From Solilutibacter pythonis (GTDB taxonomy: Bacteria; Pseudomonadota; Gammaproteobacteria; Xanthomonadales; Xanthomonadaceae), in NCBI RefSeq assembly GCF_003697345.1, contig NZ_RFLY01000020.1, positions 1 through 55,483 of the forward strand: a stretch of 55,483 bases of DNA. Direction: 5' to 3'. Shown piece by piece: positions 1-9,448 of this stretch (its first letter is position 1; each line of letters opens with the position of its first letter). The notes beneath the pieces were generated by a model, which ran no database searches, was not told the DNA's origin, and saw only the letters and a program-made list of their open reading frames with translations. The position numbers were made by a program, and so were the translations under genes.

Positions 1-1915
1 CTTGGGAAACCCACTGACCGGCGGCATCCAGCACTCGGCGCGCCACGGGTACGTTCAGCGTGGCGTGCCAGTCCGTTTGTGTGGTGCGCTTATCGCCGGT
101 AGTGTCGTTCGCCGCTTCGATTTGTTGAGAGAGTTGACCCGATGCGTTATAGGCATAAGTGGTCTGCACACCCCGGCCATCGGTGTGACTCAACTTTCTA
201 CCATGGCTATCATAGGTGCTGGATTCGCTCCTCGCATTGCTTGCGATCGAAAGTGGCCTGCGATATTGATCGCTTGTAAAGGCGTAGGTTTGCAACTCAC
301 CTGTCATCGTCTTGACCACGGTGTGCGTGGCATCTGGAAAGCGAAGATCCGTGCTCTCGGTGGGGCCATTCTCGCCATGTAGCACACTGGAAATCACTCG
401 GCCGTATTCGTCATAACCAAAGGTGCCGTAACGCTTGCCGTCTTCGGAAATGATCCCGGTCAGGAGGCCAGCATCGCCATTAGGTGCCAAGCCAGATTCT
501 CCATACACGTATTGCTTGACTTGACCGTTGCCGTAATCAACGGATGTCAAATTCGCGCGCACGTCATAGCCATAGGTGATTGTTTGACCCGTGGGTAGCA
601 AAATGCTGGACAGCCGGCCGCTCATATAGCTGAGCTGCACCGATCGTCCACTGATATCCGTCATGGCTGTCAATCGCAGGTCCGCCCCCAATCCAGAATA
701 GGTCAGCGTGATATTCCGACGCGGATCCCTGGCGTTCTTGATCGATGTGACATTCCCATAGTCATCGAAGTGATACACATCGCCATTGGGGAAGAACATA
801 TCGCTTTCCCAGTTGTTTTGAAGCAGCGTAGCCCCTGTCCCCGGCACGTAAAGCTGGCCATTGCCGCCATTCAATAAGGGCCAATACCCTCCGTTCTCGT
901 CAATATAGAAGCGGGTACCGCCCAAACTCGTCATGTCACTAAATGAGTGTGTCCAACCCACCCCCAGCGCATCGTCTTTCCGCCATTGCGGTCGAGAATG
1001 ATAGAAGCGACTGAATTGACGGCCAGCGAACTCAAAATCAACTTCTTGACGCGACTTATCCCCAGTTGATGGGCTACACGGGTGCCCGATTTTCAGACAA
1101 CTGGATGGTCGAATCACTGTCCTGATACTATGTGTTTCTCCGGTCGTGCAAAGATTGGGCCAAACGACTCCACCAGATGCGCCATTTGGGTTTTTCCCCG
1201 CAAGATAATCACTGATGGGACGAAATCCTGCCGGACATACGAATTCCGAGAATTTGCTCAAATTGATAACCCGCTGATCTGGTTCAGCCCATCCAGGGCA
1301 CTGAACCATATATGTAAATTTTCGCCTCGGGGAAGAGTTGTAGTGCAACATACGTCCAGCGCTTGCCGTTGTCGCATCGACCATATACATGGGATTGACA
1401 TAACTGCCTGAATATCCAATCTCTGTATGCACACACTCTGGATACGAATATAAAAGCCAGTTATATATGGCATCAACCGCCGACTGCTCTGAGTTACAAT
1501 ACCCCCCCACCGTCGCACCGGTTAGATTTGGAATATCCGACTGTGGGCACACACTTGCATCTGCTTTCCAGCCATTCTGGTAACCCGGTCCGTAGATATG
1601 CTCTGGGGCACGATCATCGGCACCATAGACGATATCCATGACACCACTACTTACAAAGCTTGTAAATTTCTCCCGGAGATACGGACCAATCGTCGTTCCA
1701 GCGCGCATCGCCGTCTCGGCGGCCGCCCTCGAGGTATAGCACTGACCGGTACTGACGACGCAATAATCCGCATCCGGGACAGCGCTATTGGGCAAGTCAT
1801 TCCAGATGGTCGGACCAGTTGATTGGGAGCTGACATCAGTCGAAATACCTATCAATGCCGCAACGCCCGCGAGCTGGCCAAAGCGAACAACACGCCTCAA
1901 AACAGAATTTTGCAT
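1..1915 (-). CDS. Secreted RHS/YD-repeat protein, 3' end outside the window
   Basis: One frame stays open from an ATG at 1915 to the left edge (638 codons), so only the N-terminal part is seen. The start has a good ribosome site (AGGGGAG, about 5 bases upstream). Residues 1-31 look like a signal peptide ending near DVSSQ. Residues about 32-277 are a cysteine-containing region I do not recognise. From about residue 278 the sequence resembles the DUF6531-type segment before RHS repeats (CSPSTGDK, then FSRFYHSRPQW). From about residue 380 there are YD-type repeats such as FDDYGNVTSIKNA, TYDSHGRKLSHTDGRG and TTYAYNASGQL. Family knowledge: RHS proteins form a hollow beta cocoon around a C-terminal toxin or effector, which would lie beyond the edge. 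Base composition is less GC-rich than the adjacent housekeeping genes, suggesting acquisition. The specific effector function cannot be judged here. Confidence 0.88.
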   Translation of the reverse strand, partial: MQNSVLRRVVRFGQLAGVAALIGISTDVSSQSTGPTIWNDLPNSAVPDADYCVVSTGQCYTSRAAAETAMRAGTTIGPYLREKFTSFVSSGVMDIVYGADDRAPEHIYGPGYQNGWKADASVCPQSDIPNLTGATVGGYCNSEQSAVDAIYNWLLYSYPECVHTEIGYSGSYVNPMYMVDATTASAGRMLHYNSSPRRKFTYMVQCPGWAEPDQRVINLSKFSEFVCPAGFRPISDYLAGKNPNGASGGVVWPNLCTTGETHSIRTVIRPSSCLKIGHPCSPSTGDKSRQEVDFEFAGRQFSRFYHSRPQWRKDDALGVGWTHSFSDMTSLGGTRFYIDENGGYWPLLNGGNGQLYVPGTGATLLQNNWESDMFFPNGDVYHFDDYGNVTSIKNARDPRRNITLTYSGLGADLRLTAMTDISGRSVQLSYMSGRLSSILLPTGQTITYGYDVRANLTSVDYGNGQVKQYVYGESGLAPNGDAGLLTGIISEDGKRYGTFGYDEYGRVISSVLHGENGPTESTDLRFPDATHTVVKTMTGELQTYAFTSDQYRRPLSIASNARSESSTYDSHGRKLSHTDGRGVQTTYAYNASGQLSQQIEAANDTTGDKRTTQTDWHATLNVPVARRVLDAAGQWVSQ

Positions 1916-1929
1916 ACCACTCCCCTGGT

Positions 1930-1982
1930 ACGAGAAACGATGCGAACTTGTATCACACCTGATTTGCTACGCACGAGAAACG
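1930..1982. repeat. Paired 10-base direct repeat upstream of the RHS gene
   Basis: ACGAGAAACG occurs at 1930-1939 and again at 1973-1982, 43 bases apart. The second copy lies inside an inverted repeat, GCTACG at 1966-1971 against CGTAGC at 1981-1986. Both lie just upstream of the RHS start codon, so they could be regulator-binding sites, but no regulator is recognisable nearby. Confidence 0.45.
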
Positions 1983-2073
1983 TAGCAAGCCAGCTATCAA
2001 AATCCATTTCCACCTTGTTTGCCCCAGCGAGCCTTGTGAGCTTTGCTGGCAATTTCGTGGCGTTGTACTCTGG

Positions 2074-2211
2074 TTAGTACCTTACCCTAGCCACAACACC
2101 TTCAGCCCCCACTTCGACCGAGCCCTTGGCATCGCCATGGCCAGATGTAGCCATATCGACGATCAGCTTCGCAAGCTGATTAATGTCCTAGGGGCGCTTT
2201 GGCTTGGTCAT
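2074..2211 (-). pseudogene. Small basic protein of KRPRD-NQLAK type, broken by an internal stop
   Basis: Reading from ATG at 2211 gives MTKPKRP, a TAG at 2190-2188, then in the same frame DINQLAKLIVDMATSG and on to VARVRY and a TAA at 2076-2074. I recall small proteins starting (K)KRPRDxNQLAKxIVDxAT in many bacteria, where an arginine sits at the place of this TAG. The reading frame on both sides is continuous, so this looks like a 45-codon gene killed by a stop rather than chance. The hairpin at 2162-2180 (ATCAGCTT/AAGCTGAT) falls inside this coding remnant and has no T tract. Function of the family is unknown to me. The alternative is a real 7-residue peptide, which seems unlikely. Confidence 0.5.
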
Positions 2212-2381
2212 GCGTCGAGTATGCACCTTCACCCCTGACCACTCAAGCATGTCAATATTCAAACTGAGCCCCCAAATCAGGCCCCCTTCGCCAATTGGTG
2301 ACTCTGACTGAACGAGCAAGCAGAATGCGGGGGAAATCGCCCCCTTCGCACAGACCCGGCAATCTGCCGTTTCGATCCGGC

Positions 2382-4520
2382 TCAGGTGCGCGCGGTGATC
2401 CGCCAGGCGCGGTGGATGCGCGGGTTGCGCTCGAAATCCGCCGGGATGGTCGAGGCGCTGATGTCCTCGATCGCGCCGACGTCGGCCAGCGCGTCCTGAT
2501 CGAGCCGAAAACGGCGGAAGTTGTTGGAGAAATACAGCACGCCGCCCGGGGCCAGCCTGGCGATGGCGGCGCGGATCAGCCGCGCGTGGTCGCGCTGGAC
2601 GTCGAAATCCTCGGCGCGCTTGGAGTTGGAGAAGGTCGGCGGGTCGCAGAAGATCACGTCGAAGCGGCCATGCTCGGATGCCAGCCACTCCATCACGTCG
2701 GCCTGGACGATGCGATGGCGCGCCCCGCCCTGGCCGTTCTCGCGCAGGTTGTCGGCGAACCATTGCAGATAAGTGGCGGAAAGATCGACGCTGGTGGTCT
2801 CCGCCGCGCCACCGACCGCCGACCGCACGCTGGCCGCGCCGGTGTAGCAGAACAGGTTGAGGAAGCGCTTGCCTGCCGATTCCCGCGCCAGCCGCGCGCG
2901 CAGCGGACGGTGGTCGAGGAACAGGCCGGTATCGAGGTAATCGAACAGATTGACGCGTAGGCGCGCCGCACCCTCGCGCACCACGATGAACGCCTCGGTG
3001 TCGGCGAAGCGGCCGTATTTGCCGCCGCCCTTGCCGGTGGCCCGGGTCTTGAGCGCGACGCGCGTCTTGGGCACCTCGAAGACATGGCGCACGGCGGCCA
3101 GCAAATCGCCCAGTCGCTTCTTCGCCAGCGCCTCGGGAATCGAGGCCGGCGCGGCGTATTCCTGCGCATGCAGCCAACGCTCGCCAGTGTCGGCATCGGC
3201 ATAGACATCGATGGCGGCGGCGTATTCGGGGATGTCGGCATCGTAGGCGCGGAAGCACTCGATGCCCTCGCGCTTGCGCCAGTTCTTGAGCTTGCGCAGA
3301 TTCTTCTCGATGCGGTTGGCGACCATCCGCGCTTCGTCGGAAAGCGGGCGCGGCGCGGCCTGTTCGCTCCTGGGCGGGGCGATTTCGTCCACCGCGATCA
3401 GCGCGCATTCGATGGGACCGTTGAAGACGCGATAGACCTTGCGCGCGAACAGGCCGGTGGCGCGGGCAAGCTCCGCGTCGCCGCAGAGGAGGCTGGCCGA
3501 CCATGCGGGCGTGGCGCGCCTCAACGCATCGCCAAGCGCGCGGTAGAGTGCGGCATCGGCGGCGAGGCGGGCGTCGTAGGGCGGGTTGCAGACGACCAGC
3601 CCCGGGCCTTCCGCCGCGGGCGCGGTCAGCGCGGCGATGTCGCCTTGTTCGAACCGCAGCGCGTGGGCGACCCCGGCGGCTTCCGCATTGCGGCGCGCGG
3701 CGCGGACCGCGCGCGGGTCGAGGTCGTGGCCGAAGAATGCCGGACGCAAGGCGGCAAGGCCGGCCCTGGCGCGCGCCTCGGCCGCCATCGTCAGCGCATG
3801 CCAGCCCTCGCGGTCGAAGCCCTTCCAGGCGCTGGGCAGGCGCAGGCCGTGGCGTTGCAGACCGGGGGCGACGTCGGCGGCGATCAGCGCGGCCTCGATC
3901 ACCAGCGTGCCGCTGCCGCACATCGGGTCGAGCAAGGCGCCGCCTTCGCGATAGCGGCACGGCCAGCCGCCGCGCGCCAGCACCGCGGCGGCGACGTTCT
4001 CCTTCAGCGGCGCCTCGCCCTGCTCCGCGCGCCAGCCACGCCGGTGCATCGGCCCGCCCGAGAGGTCGACCGAGACGATGGCGCGGCCCTTCTTCACGAC
4101 CAGGTTGAGACGCAGGTCGGGCGATTCGGCATCGACCGAGGGGCGCTGGCCACTGGCCTCGCGCAGGACGTCCACCACCGCATCCTTCAAACGTTGCGCG
4201 GCAAAGCGGGCATGGGTGATGCCATCGCCGGAGACGTGCGCGTCCACCGCCAGGGTCATGTCGGGATCGAGATGCCGGGGCCAGTCGATGGCGCGGGCGC
4301 CGGCATAGAGCGCTGCTTCGTCCGGGCAGTCGAATTCGGCCAGCGGCCACAGCACGCGGCTGGCGAAGCGCGACCACAGCACCGCGCGCAGGGCATCGGG
4401 CAATTCGCCTTCCACGTTCACGCCCGCGTTGGTGGCGGTGGCGCGGGCACAGCCCAGCGCGGCCAACTCGTCGGCCAGCAGGTATTCCAAGCCCTTGCCA
4501 CAGCTGGCGAAGAATTTCAT
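2382..4520 (-). CDS. rlmKL: Bifunctional 23S rRNA methyltransferase RlmK/RlmL
   Basis: This 712-residue fused enzyme methylates two guanines of 23S rRNA (N2 of G2445 and N7 of G2069 in E. coli numbering). The N-terminal half has a THUMP-type region and the RlmL methyltransferase with [15 protein letters not shown] and the catalytic VCNPPY motif. The C-terminal half is the RlmK Rossmann methyltransferase with [12 protein letters not shown] and [11 protein letters not shown]. Length matches the E. coli fusion (about 702). I place the start at ATG 4520 ([15 protein letters not shown]), because the family begins with this FAS..GLE pattern. An upstream TTG at 4541 overlaps the end of the preceding hydrolase gene by four bases and is a possible alternative. 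Confidence 0.95.
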   Translation of the reverse strand: MKFFASCGKGLEYLLADELAALGCARATATNAGVNVEGELPDALRAVLWSRFASRVLWPLAEFDCPDEAALYAGARAIDWPRHLDPDMTLAVDAHVSGDGITHARFAAQRLKDAVVDVLREASGQRPSVDAESPDLRLNLVVKKGRAIVSVDLSGGPMHRRGWRAEQGEAPLKENVAAAVLARGGWPCRYREGGALLDPMCGSGTLVIEAALIAADVAPGLQRHGLRLPSAWKGFDREGWHALTMAAEARARAGLAALRPAFFGHDLDPRAVRAARRNAEAAGVAHALRFEQGDIAALTAPAAEGPGLVVCNPPYDARLAADAALYRALGDALRRATPAWSASLLCGDAELARATGLFARKVYRVFNGPIECALIAVDEIAPPRSEQAAPRPLSDEARMVANRIEKNLRKLKNWRKREGIECFRAYDADIPEYAAAIDVYADADTGERWLHAQEYAAPASIPEALAKKRLGDLLAAVRHVFEVPKTRVALKTRATGKGGGKYGRFADTEAFIVVREGAARLRVNLFDYLDTGLFLDHRPLRARLARESAGKRFLNLFCYTGAASVRSAVGGAAETTSVDLSATYLQWFADNLRENGQGGARHRIVQADVMEWLASEHGRFDVIFCDPPTFSNSKRAEDFDVQRDHARLIRAAIARLAPGGVLYFSNNFRRFRLDQDALADVGAIEDISASTIPADFERNPRIHRAWRITART

Positions 4521-4537
4521 CGGCGTCGCATCCGTGT

Positions 4538-5062
4538 TCAAAGCCCGGCCAGCAATGCGGCGAACGCCAGCTTGCCGGATTCGACGTGCTCACTGAGCCG
4601 ATGCGAATCGTCCACCAAGAGCAGCCGGTCGCGACGCGCCTGCGCCCACATCACCACTTCGTCGGCGGGGATCAGTTCGTCGCGCCAACCGTGGACGATC
4701 GAGGTCGGCACCGGCGCGGCATCGAGCGGGTGGGCGCTGCCCATGCGGATCGGCGGGGCCAGCAGGAAAAGGCCGGCCACCGGTACCCGCAACGAGACCA
4801 GGCTCGAGATGTACGCGCCCAGGCTGGAGCCGGCCAGCACCAGCGGGCCACGCCGGGCGGCGTTTTCCGCCAGCGCCAGCAGCCGTTCGATGCGCGCTGG
4901 CACGTTGCCCAGTTGGCTGACTTCGCGCTGGGCGTCGAGATCGGTGTAATCGGGGCGTTCGTGGCTCCAGCCAAGCGCCTCGGCGGCTTCGGCGAGCGCG
5001 GTGACTTTAGTGGCGTCGGGCCCGCTTTCGAAGCCGTGGGAAAGAATGCAGTGACCTGTCAT
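4538..5062 (-). CDS. Small alpha/beta hydrolase (YqiA/YcfP-like esterase)
   Basis: The 174-residue protein is a compact alpha/beta hydrolase without signal peptide. The likely triad is visible: Ser80 in GSSLG (residues 78-82), Asp128 in GWRDELIP and His154 in DDSHRLSEH. The N-terminal [11 protein letters not shown] segment is the usual oxyanion-hole strand of this group. Its substrate cannot be deduced. It sits directly upstream of rlmKL on the same strand with only a short gap to the chosen rlmKL start, so the two are probably cotranscribed, and it is divergent from the amidase gene at 5114. Confidence 0.8.
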   Translation of the reverse strand: MTGHCILSHGFESGPDATKVTALAEAAEALGWSHERPDYTDLDAQREVSQLGNVPARIERLLALAENAARRGPLVLAGSSLGAYISSLVSLRVPVAGLFLLAPPIRMGSAHPLDAAPVPTSIVHGWRDELIPADEVVMWAQARRDRLLLVDDSHRLSEHVESGKLAFAALLAGL

Positions 5063-5113
5063 GCCGACATGTTAACTGCCGCCACCCCAGGAACGGCCTG
5101 CTAGCATCGCGGC

Positions 5114-5707
5114 ATGCGAGAACCGGCCATCGACATCCTCGACCGCCCCCTGCCCTATGCCGGCCATCTCGGCGCGCGCGCGCTTCACGACATCGACCTG
5201 GTGGTCATCCATTGCACCGAGCTGCCCGATCTCGCCACTGCGCGCGAATACGGCGAGCGGGTCCTTTACCCGCATTCGCGCAGCGGCAACAGCGGCCACT
5301 ACTACATCGACCGCGATGGCCGGATCGAGCGCTGGGTGGCGGAAACCCGCATCGCCCACCACGTACGTGGGATGAACGCGCACAGCCTCGGCATCGAACT
5401 GGTGAACCGCGGGCGCTGGCCGGACTGGCTGGATTCACGAAATCAGGCGATGGACGAACCGTATGCTGAAGCGCAGATCGCGGCTCTGATCGCGCTGCTG
5501 CGCGCGCTGCATGCACGCCTGCCCGCGCTCGCGCGCATCGCCGGCCACGACGAACTGGACACCGAAACGGTCGAGGCCAGCGACGATCCCTCGCGGCGGG
5601 TATGCCGCAAGCGCGACCCCGGCCCGCGCTTCCCGTGGGCGCGGGTGCTGGCCGGCAGTCCACTCGTGCGAATCGGCCAAGCCGCGCTCCCGCCCGACGA
5701 ACGGTGA
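5114..5707 (+). CDS. N-acetylmuramoyl-L-alanine amidase (AmpD-like, amidase_2)
   Basis: The 197-residue protein has an amidase_2 fold that cleaves the amide bond between N-acetylmuramic acid and L-alanine in peptidoglycan or anhydro-muropeptides. Zinc-site features are visible: His33 in VVIHCTELPD, the GHYYIDRDG segment, the substrate-loop HSLGIELVNRG, IAGHDELDT, and the terminal DPGPRFPW carrying the third ligand. No signal peptide is seen, which favours a cytoplasmic muropeptide-recycling role like AmpD over a secreted lytic one. It is a single-gene unit between the divergent hydrolase and the next gene, tesB. Confidence 0.85.
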   Translation: MREPAIDILDRPLPYAGHLGARALHDIDLVVIHCTELPDLATAREYGERVLYPHSRSGNSGHYYIDRDGRIERWVAETRIAHHVRGMNAHSLGIELVNRGRWPDWLDSRNQAMDEPYAEAQIAALIALLRALHARLPALARIAGHDELDTETVEASDDPSRRVCRKRDPGPRFPWARVLAGSPLVRIGQAALPPDER

Positions 5708-6061
5708 AGCCCATCCAAGGCGCGCTTCGGGCCGGGCCGGCGCATGACGCTCAAGCGCCGGCCCCCTTCGCCGCGCGACGGACGCGCTATTGCTCGAAGG
5801 CGAACACGCATCCGCCATGGCGATCGGCGCCTGCCGGCGCGCGGCCCGCCACGGCCGGTGGTCGAATACGCCTCGCCCCACGGTGGCCGCGCCGTGTCGT
5901 GCCATCGCCCGGCGGATCAAGGCCGGAAGCCCGGCCTTCGCGGTGGGCGGGCGATTGCCGCCGCCTTCTCCCGCGGCAGCGGGGACGCCACGCGCCAAGC
6001 CGCACGGGCGGCGAAAAACCCGCCGCCGCTATACTGCCGCCCCGCCAGCCCTCGTCCCGCC
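5708..6061. other. Intergenic stretch with no recognisable gene
   Basis: This is a very GC-rich 354-base gap. The tesB frame happens to stay open upstream across much of it, but the translation is arginine- and proline-rich shadow sequence with no domain. A TATACT hexamer at 6030-6035 could be the -10 box of tesB, giving a leader of about 20 bases, although no convincing -35 box is seen. Confidence 0.5.
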
Positions 6062-6934
6062 ATGTCCCCGCCCGTATCCGAACTGCTCGAGCTGCTCACG
6101 CTCGAACGCCTCGAAGACCACCTGTTCCGCGGCCAGAGCCGCGACATCGGCACCAAATACGTATTCGGCGGCCAAGTGCTGGGCCAGGCGCTGTCGGCGG
6201 CGCAGGCGACGATGGAATCCCCGCGCGAGGCGCATTCGCTGCATGCCTATTTCCTGCGCGCCGGCGACATCAACGCGCCGATCGTCTACGAAGTGGACCG
6301 CACCCGCGACGGCGGCAGTTTCTCGGTGCGCCGCGTCACCGCGATCCAACATGGCAAGGCGATCTTCTTCTGCGCGGCCTCCTTCCATATCCACGAAGAA
6401 GGCGCCACGCACCAATTGTCGATGCCCGAAGTGCCGCGCCCCGAGGACGTCGAACCCGATCCGGTGGTGCCGCCATCGATGCTGGAAACACTGCCGATCA
6501 AGATCCAGCGCTGGCTCGACCGCGCCGGCCCGTTCGAGTTCCGCCACGTTTACCCGCGCGACGAACTCAAGCCGCCCAAGCGCCCGCCGTTCCAACAGGT
6601 CTGGTTCCGCCTGGCCGAGAAAGTCGGCGACGCGCCGGCGCTGCATCGCGCCCTGCTCGCCTATGCCAGCGATTTCCACCTGCTTGGCACCGCCAACTTT
6701 CCGCACGGCATCAGCTACTACCACCCGGAAGTGCAGATGGCCTCGCTCGACCACGCGCTGTGGTTCCATCGCCCCTTTCGCGCCGACGAATGGCTGCTGT
6801 ATTCGATCGACAGCCCGAGCGCGCAGAATTCGCTGGGGCTGGCGCGCGGCCAGATCTTCGACACCCAGGGCCGGCTGGTGGCCAGCACCTCGCAGGAAGG
6901 CATGATCCGCGTTCTCGACGGGAAGGACGCCTGA
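6062..6934 (+). CDS. tesB: Acyl-CoA thioesterase II
   Basis: The 290-residue protein is a double-hotdog thioesterase that hydrolyses medium- and long-chain acyl-CoA to free fatty acid and CoA in the cytoplasm. N-terminal hotdog features include FRGQSRDIGTKYVFGGQVLGQAL and the HSLHAYFLRAGD strand. The C-terminal hotdog has YASDFHLLGTAN (candidate catalytic Asp) and LARGQIFDTQGRLVAST (candidate Gln). Length agrees with E. coli TesB (286). Start ATG 6062 is chosen because homology begins with the SELLELLTLERLE helix. The longer frame from 5744 is not plausible. The gene ends directly against the GTG of the next gene. Confidence 0.93.
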   Translation: MSPPVSELLELLTLERLEDHLFRGQSRDIGTKYVFGGQVLGQALSAAQATMESPREAHSLHAYFLRAGDINAPIVYEVDRTRDGGSFSVRRVTAIQHGKAIFFCAASFHIHEEGATHQLSMPEVPRPEDVEPDPVVPPSMLETLPIKIQRWLDRAGPFEFRHVYPRDELKPPKRPPFQQVWFRLAEKVGDAPALHRALLAYASDFHLLGTANFPHGISYYHPEVQMASLDHALWFHRPFRADEWLLYSIDSPSAQNSLGLARGQIFDTQGRLVASTSQEGMIRVLDGKDA

Positions 6935-7726
6935 GTGCGCCAGGTGTTCTCCAGCCCGAGGCTGGAAAACGTCGAAGGCGTGGCGCGCCTGTTGAACGAG
7001 CACGGCATCGCCACCCGCATCCGTAACGGCCGCTCCTACAAGGGCGGCTACCGGCGTGGTTTCAGCTACCGCGCCCCGCCAGCCAGCGCTGAGCAGGCCA
7101 CGGTCTGGGTGATCCGCTCCGATGACCAGCCCAAGGCGCGGCAACTGCTACGCGAGGCCGGCCTGATCGACAGTACGCGGCCGGAAGCGCGCGGCAGCTT
7201 CGCGCCCAGCCAGTATGTCCCCGCCACCGGCCAGCGCGAGGCCGGCCCGCGATTGTTCTCGCCCGGGCGCCTGCGTATCGCCCTCCTGTTCGGGATCGGT
7301 CTGGTGATCGCGATGGGCCTATGGTGGCGCTACCAGGCGCCTCGCCATGACGCACCCGCACCAGCCGCCGCCAATACGCGCCCCGCGCCCCCGGCGATGG
7401 CGGCGGCGCGCGCGCTCGATCAGGTTTATCGGGCCGAAGTGCCGACCGCGCTGGCCGAGCTGATGTTCGCGCGCATTGCCGACAGTGCGGACATCCAACG
7501 CGCCTGCCTGAAGCGCGATGGTCTGGAAGTGAGCGGCATCGCCCACCCCGCGTCCGCCGACTGCGCCAGCGCCGAAGCCCGCATCGAAGTGCGCGATTAC
7601 CGTACCGATGGCTCCGGCTCCGGTACGGTCGAGGTGGAATGGCGCTCGGGCAAGGCCGGCGCGAAGCGCCGCCACGAAGTACGCCGCGAGGGCCGCGCCT
7701 GGGAAGTGCTGCGCGAATTGCCCTAG
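6935..7726 (+). CDS. DUF2007-domain membrane protein ('pathogenicity-like' of Xanthomonas)
   Basis: The 263-residue protein starts with GTG immediately after the tesB stop, so it is translationally coupled to tesB. Residues 1-75 form a DUF2007 (putative signal-transducing) domain with VFSSPRLENVEGVARLLNEHGI. One membrane helix lies at about 113-131. The C-terminal part, 150-263, is a soluble domain I do not recognise, containing two cysteines near residues 190 and 210. Orthologues are labelled pathogenicity-like protein in Xanthomonas without a demonstrated biochemical role. It faces recO in convergent orientation with 16 bases between the stops. Confidence 0.75.
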   Translation: MRQVFSSPRLENVEGVARLLNEHGIATRIRNGRSYKGGYRRGFSYRAPPASAEQATVWVIRSDDQPKARQLLREAGLIDSTRPEARGSFAPSQYVPATGQREAGPRLFSPGRLRIALLFGIGLVIAMGLWWRYQAPRHDAPAPAAANTRPAPPAMAAARALDQVYRAEVPTALAELMFARIADSADIQRACLKRDGLEVSGIAHPASADCASAEARIEVRDYRTDGSGSGTVEVEWRSGKAGAKRRHEVRREGRAWEVLRELP

Positions 7727-7742
7727 GGTTGATCCAGCCGCT

Positions 7743-8492
7743 TTACTCGCGCCCCGCGCCGCCGCCGGCATGCAGCCGCCGCAACTGCGCCGCCATTTCC
7801 CACGATTTCAGTCCGCGCGCGCCGAGATGCCGCGCCAGCAGGGCGCGCATCGGCCGGCGCAGGCTGGCGAGATCGTCGTCGCCGGGACGGTGATCGGCGG
7901 CCAGGGCCAGCAGCGCCGCGCCCGTGGCGGTATCGCGGCGATCCTCGCTGCCGCGATCGCGCAGCAGGCGGCGCGGGCCGTGCTCGGGATCGAGGCGATA
8001 GCGCGCGGCCGGGTCGATCGGCTCGCCATCGCCGTCATGCGCCCAGTCGAAGCCGAAACCGATCGCATCGAGCAGGTCGCGCTCGTAGCGGCGCAGGCTC
8101 CACGGCAGCGAAGCGGCGGCGCCGCCAAGATCGCGGCGGGTGCGTGCGTAAGCGGCGTGCAGCTCCGGCAAGGGGTCGAGGCGCGGCGTCAGCCGCAGGG
8201 TGAGTTCGTTGAGATAGAACGCGGCCAGCGCGGCATCTCCGGATGGCCGGGGCGCGCCGTCGATGGCTTCCGCTACCTGCAAGGTGGCCAGTTCGCCACG
8301 CTGCACGGCCTCCAGCCGCACGCATTGCAACGGTTGCAACGCCGCCCGCAGCGCATGCCGCCTGGGCGTGGATACGCCACGCGCCACCAGGCCGATGCGC
8401 CCATGTTCTGCACATAGCGCCTCGACCAGCAGGCTGGTCTCGCGCCAGGCCCGCGCGTGCAGCACGAAGGCGGCTTGGCTGGAAATGCGCAT
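7743..8492 (-). CDS. recO: DNA repair protein RecO
   Basis: The 249-residue RecO loads RecA onto SSB-coated DNA with RecR in the RecFOR pathway. The N-terminal OB fold is recognisable: [32 protein letters not shown]. It is followed by the helical RecO domain with [23 protein letters not shown]. Family length is about 240. It is the last gene of the minus-strand run lepA-lepB-DUF4845-rnc-era-recO, 24 bases after era, a conserved arrangement in Xanthomonadales. The C terminus ends in a loose Gly/Ala/Arg tail. Confidence 0.93.
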   Translation of the reverse strand: MRISSQAAFVLHARAWRETSLLVEALCAEHGRIGLVARGVSTPRRHALRAALQPLQCVRLEAVQRGELATLQVAEAIDGAPRPSGDAALAAFYLNELTLRLTPRLDPLPELHAAYARTRRDLGGAAASLPWSLRRYERDLLDAIGFGFDWAHDGDGEPIDPAARYRLDPEHGPRRLLRDRGSEDRRDTATGAALLALAADHRPGDDDLASLRRPMRALLARHLGARGLKSWEMAAQLRRLHAGGGAGRE

Positions 8493-8516
8493 TGCGCCGC
8501 CGCCCGCCCCGCCCGT

Positions 8517-9413
8517 CTATTCGCCGTAGCCGAGCACGCGCAGGGCGGCCTCGTCGTTGGACCAGCCCTGGCGCACGCGCACCCAGGTTTCCAGAAACAC
8601 CTTGCGCCCGAAGAGCTTTTCCATCTGTTCTCGCGCTTTGGTGCCGATGCCGCGCAGGCGGGCGCCACCCTTGCCGATGACGATGGCCTTCTGGCTCTCG
8701 CGCTCGACCCAGATCACCGCGCCGATGCGGAACAACGCCCCATCCTCCTCGAAGCGCTCGATTTCCACCGCCGCCGCGTAAGGCAATTCGGCGCCGAGCT
8801 GGCGCATCAACTGCTCGCGCACGAACTCGGCGGCGAGGAATCGCATGCTGCGGTCGGTGACGTCGTCCTCGTCGTACAGCGCGGCTTGCGCGGGTAGCAG
8901 CGGCAAGAGCGTTCGCACCAGGTCTTCCAGCCCCTTGCGCTTGAGCGCGGAAAGCGGATGCACGGCGACGAAATCGCGGCCAGCGCCCACTTCGGCCAGG
9001 AACGGCAGCAACTCGGCCTTGTCGCGCAAGCGGTCGGTCTTGTTGATTACCAATACCACCGGCACTTTCGCCTGCGCGAGCGCATCCAGCGCCATCTGAT
9101 CCTCAGCATCCCAGCGCCCCGCCTCGACCACCAGCAAGGCGGCATCCACACCTTCCAGCGCCCCGCGCGCGGCGCGATTGAGTACCCGGCTCATCGCCTT
9201 GTTCTGCGCGCCGTGGATGCCGGGCGTGTCCACCAGCGCGATCTGGCCGCCATCGAAGCTGGCGATGCCGAGCATGCGGTGACGGGTGGTCTGCGGGCGG
9301 TCGGAGGTGATGCTGACCTTGGTGCCGACCAGGCCGTTGATCAGGGTGGATTTGCCGACATTGGGCCGGCCGATGACGGCAACGTGGCCGGCGCGGTAGG
9401 GTTGTTCGCTCAT
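8517..9413 (-). CDS. era: GTPase Era
   Basis: The 298-residue GTPase binds 16S rRNA and assists maturation of the 30S subunit. Motifs are complete: G1 GRPNVGKS at residues 15-22, the [14 protein letters not shown] switch, DTPGIHG (G3), NKTD (G4), and a C-terminal KH domain with [21 protein letters not shown]. The start at ATG 9413 ([18 protein letters not shown]) fits the family length of about 300. The frame stays open upstream but lacks homology. It lies between rnc and recO, as usual for the rnc-era pair. Confidence 0.96.
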   Translation of the reverse strand: MSEQPYRAGHVAVIGRPNVGKSTLINGLVGTKVSITSDRPQTTRHRMLGIASFDGGQIALVDTPGIHGAQNKAMSRVLNRAARGALEGVDAALLVVEAGRWDAEDQMALDALAQAKVPVVLVINKTDRLRDKAELLPFLAEVGAGRDFVAVHPLSALKRKGLEDLVRTLLPLLPAQAALYDEDDVTDRSMRFLAAEFVREQLMRQLGAELPYAAAVEIERFEEDGALFRIGAVIWVERESQKAIVIGKGGARLRGIGTKAREQMEKLFGRKVFLETWVRVRQGWSNDEAALRVLGYGE

Positions 9414-9448
9414 GCGGGAATTGTAGGCCGGTTGCGGGCGCCAGCCGT

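Noticed and set aside
2162-2180. Hairpin ATCAGCTT-CGC-AAGCTGAT as a terminator
   Set aside because: No T tract on either strand, and the sequence is accounted for as codons NQLAKLI of the broken small gene.
2188-4593. 801-codon minus frame overlapping rlmKL in another frame
   Set aside because: Arg/Pro-rich out-of-frame translation; only its last seven codons coincide with the small broken gene at 2074-2211.
3084-4949. 621-codon plus-strand open frame opposite rlmKL
   Set aside because: Shadow of rlmKL and the hydrolase gene caused by high GC content; no recognisable domain.
5744-6061. N-terminal extension of TesB by 106 residues
   Set aside because: Upstream residues are low-complexity and unlike the family; the ATG at 6062 gives the normal length.
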